Assembly: GCA_046540795.1 (NCBI GenBank)
Contig: JBKHEN010000028.1
Location: forward strand, 1-23,840
Source of the DNA: JAAAOH01 sp046540795
GTDB lineage: Bacteria > Spirochaetota > Spirochaetia > DSM-27196 > PWMO01
Direction: 5' to 3'
DNA length: 23,840 nt
This document shows, piece by piece, positions 23,085 through 23,840 of the stretch. The position numbers and the translations under genes are program-made. Within the stretch, counting starts at the first letter, position 1, and the number at the start of each line of letters is the position of its first letter. Below the pieces are notes generated by a model that had not been told where the DNA came from, ran no database searches, and saw only the letters and a program-made list of their open reading frames with translations.

Positions 23085-23840
23085 ATGACCGACAGTGGTA
23101 GCTACTCGCGATCGCAGGCGGCATCTATTCCGTTCTTCACCGCGGCCATGTTCCTCGTGGGGATGCAGATGGCCGAAACCGGCGCGGCCCTCGACCACAT
23201 GGCGCGCTCGTTGTCCCTCGATTCCTCCGAGCAGGGGCTCCTCGTTTCACTCAGGTTCGTGGGAGGCCTCGTGGTCGGACTGTTCCTCTGGGCCGGGCAC
23301 GCACGGGTGCGATTCAGCGGAGCGCTGGCCGTCGCTTTGGGGCTGGTGGTCCTTTCAGGGCCTCTGCTCTTCGTAGAGAGTTACGCCGCCGCCCTGGCGA
23401 TAGCGGGACTTCGGGGACTTGCAATGGGTACGGTGATCCCGCTTTCGGGGATGTTTTCTGCGGCTCAGGAAATGAAGCCGACGGGACAGGTTGCCGCGGG
23501 GGTGAACGCAGCGCTCAGCGCGGGTATGGTGGTGCTTTCGCTGGTCGCGACGGTATTCGCCGCTACGATCGGTGTGGGCTGGCAGGCGTACTGGGCGGCG
23601 GCGAGTATCATGGCACTGCTTATGCTGATACTCTTGCCCTTCGTGGCGTTCCCACCGGTGCCGGAGCGAGCCGAGGATCGCCCGAGGGAGCACGGGATGA
23701 GCTCCTCTGCCGCTCGGGGCGGCGAAGTGCCTGATGGCGGAGTGCCTGCCGGTAAGCCCGGCGGTGGACGCGGTCGTGGCCGCTGCGGGCGGCTACGGGG
23801 AATCATCGTCTACTTAACGCAATTAACGCAAGGTACGACG
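23085..23840 (+). CDS. MFS-type transporter, partial (runs off the window)
   Basis: An open frame from ATG 23085 to the last base, 252 codons with no stop, so only the N-terminal half is present. It shows about six hydrophobic segments: IPFFTAAMFLVGMQMAE, LLVSLRFVGGLVVGLFLWAG, GALAVALGLVVLSGPLLFV, ALAIAGLRGLAMGTVIPLSG, AALSAGMVVLSLVATVFAA and AYWAAASIMALLMLILLPFV. A long hydrophilic Gly/Arg-rich loop (about residues 200-238) follows, as between helices 6 and 7 of the major facilitator superfamily, and a seventh segment may begin at the end (GIIVYLTQ). The RGLAMG block fits MFS. Family assignment is from topology, with no substrate. The start is uncertain: GAGG lies only 1 nt before the ATG, and in-frame ATGs at 23148 and 23160 are alternatives. 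An 8-bp repeat sits just upstream. Confidence 0.65.
   Translation, partial: MTDSGSYSRSQAASIPFFTAAMFLVGMQMAETGAALDHMARSLSLDSSEQGLLVSLRFVGGLVVGLFLWAGHARVRFSGALAVALGLVVLSGPLLFVESYAAALAIAGLRGLAMGTVIPLSGMFSAAQEMKPTGQVAAGVNAALSAGMVVLSLVATVFAATIGVGWQAYWAAASIMALLMLILLPFVAFPPVPERAEDRPREHGMSSSAARGGEVPDGGVPAGKPGGGRGRGRCGRLRGIIVYLTQLTQGTT
23814..23831. repeat. 9-bp direct repeat TTAACGCAA
   Basis: Two perfect adjacent copies at 23814-23822 and 23823-23831, inside the transporter frame at the window end. They encode LTQ twice, so a copy change would keep the frame. Too short to say more. Confidence 0.6.

Noticed and set aside
22132..23088. A 318-codon frame overlapping the aldolase gene
   Set aside because: It is a +1-frame shadow of the HpcH/HpaI gene; the Arg/Gly-rich translation ends in Pro-Gly-His repeats from the 8-bp array.

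Overview
This is about 23.8 kb of GC-rich bacterial chromosome with closely packed genes in short operons on both strands. No rRNA, tRNA, IS element, phage gene or CRISPR array was seen. The mix of genes (Na+-coupled AGCS and NhaC transporters, split glycine decarboxylase gcvPA/gcvPB, amino-acid dehydrogenases, a DUF1576 protein, a chemoreceptor) suggests a motile, amino-acid-using, probably anaerobic and salt-adapted bacterium. A free-living spirochaete would fit, but no marker gene in the window proves the phylum.

Layout. 1-230: GC-rich repeats and the gdhA leader. 231-1568 (+): NADP-type glutamate dehydrogenase. 1667-2794 (-): alanine dehydrogenase, convergent with gdhA. 2968-5835 (-): operon of alanine racemase, DUF1576 membrane protein and a small unknown protein. 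5836-6137: alr promoter and a structured leader in front of the first Na+:alanine/glycine symporter (6138-7517, +), which ends in a strong terminator. 7649-12357 (-): glycine-cleavage operon gcvT-gcvPA-gcvPB, with a possible 61-codon ORF in front, an unknown helical protein behind, and no gcvH. 12530-15144 (-): AlaX-type alanyl-tRNA editing protein overlapping a methyl-accepting chemotaxis protein. 15411-17993 (+): M20 amidohydrolase and a second AGCS symporter. 18123-19131 (+): tatC and a tatB-like gene. 19128-20346 (-): a Tat-exported aldo/keto reductase followed by a tatA-like gene whose stop overlaps the tatB-like stop. 20579-22084 (+): NhaC-type Na+/H+ antiporter. 22190-22945 (+): HpcH/HpaI aldolase. 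22985-23040: 8-bp tandem repeat. 23085-end (+): the start of an MFS-type transporter that runs off the window.

How the genes work together. Much of the window concerns alanine, glycine and glutamate: two Na+-driven alanine/glycine importers, alanine dehydrogenase and glutamate dehydrogenase (interconverting amino acids, keto acids and ammonium), alanine racemase (D-alanine for the wall), glycine cleavage (one-carbon units) and AlaX (clearing mis-charged tRNA-Ala). The NhaC antiporter could maintain the Na+ gradient the symporters spend. A second theme is the Tat export genes beside a reductase with an ideal twin-arginine signal.

The most unusual items are the unassigned structured leader at about 5961-6131, promoter-like -10 boxes placed so that alaX and alr would be leaderless, a likely CTG start for the DUF1576 gene, the convergent overlapping tat genes, and the small ORF between an extended -10 promoter and gcvT. 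All functions are read from sequence motifs alone; no database search was possible.
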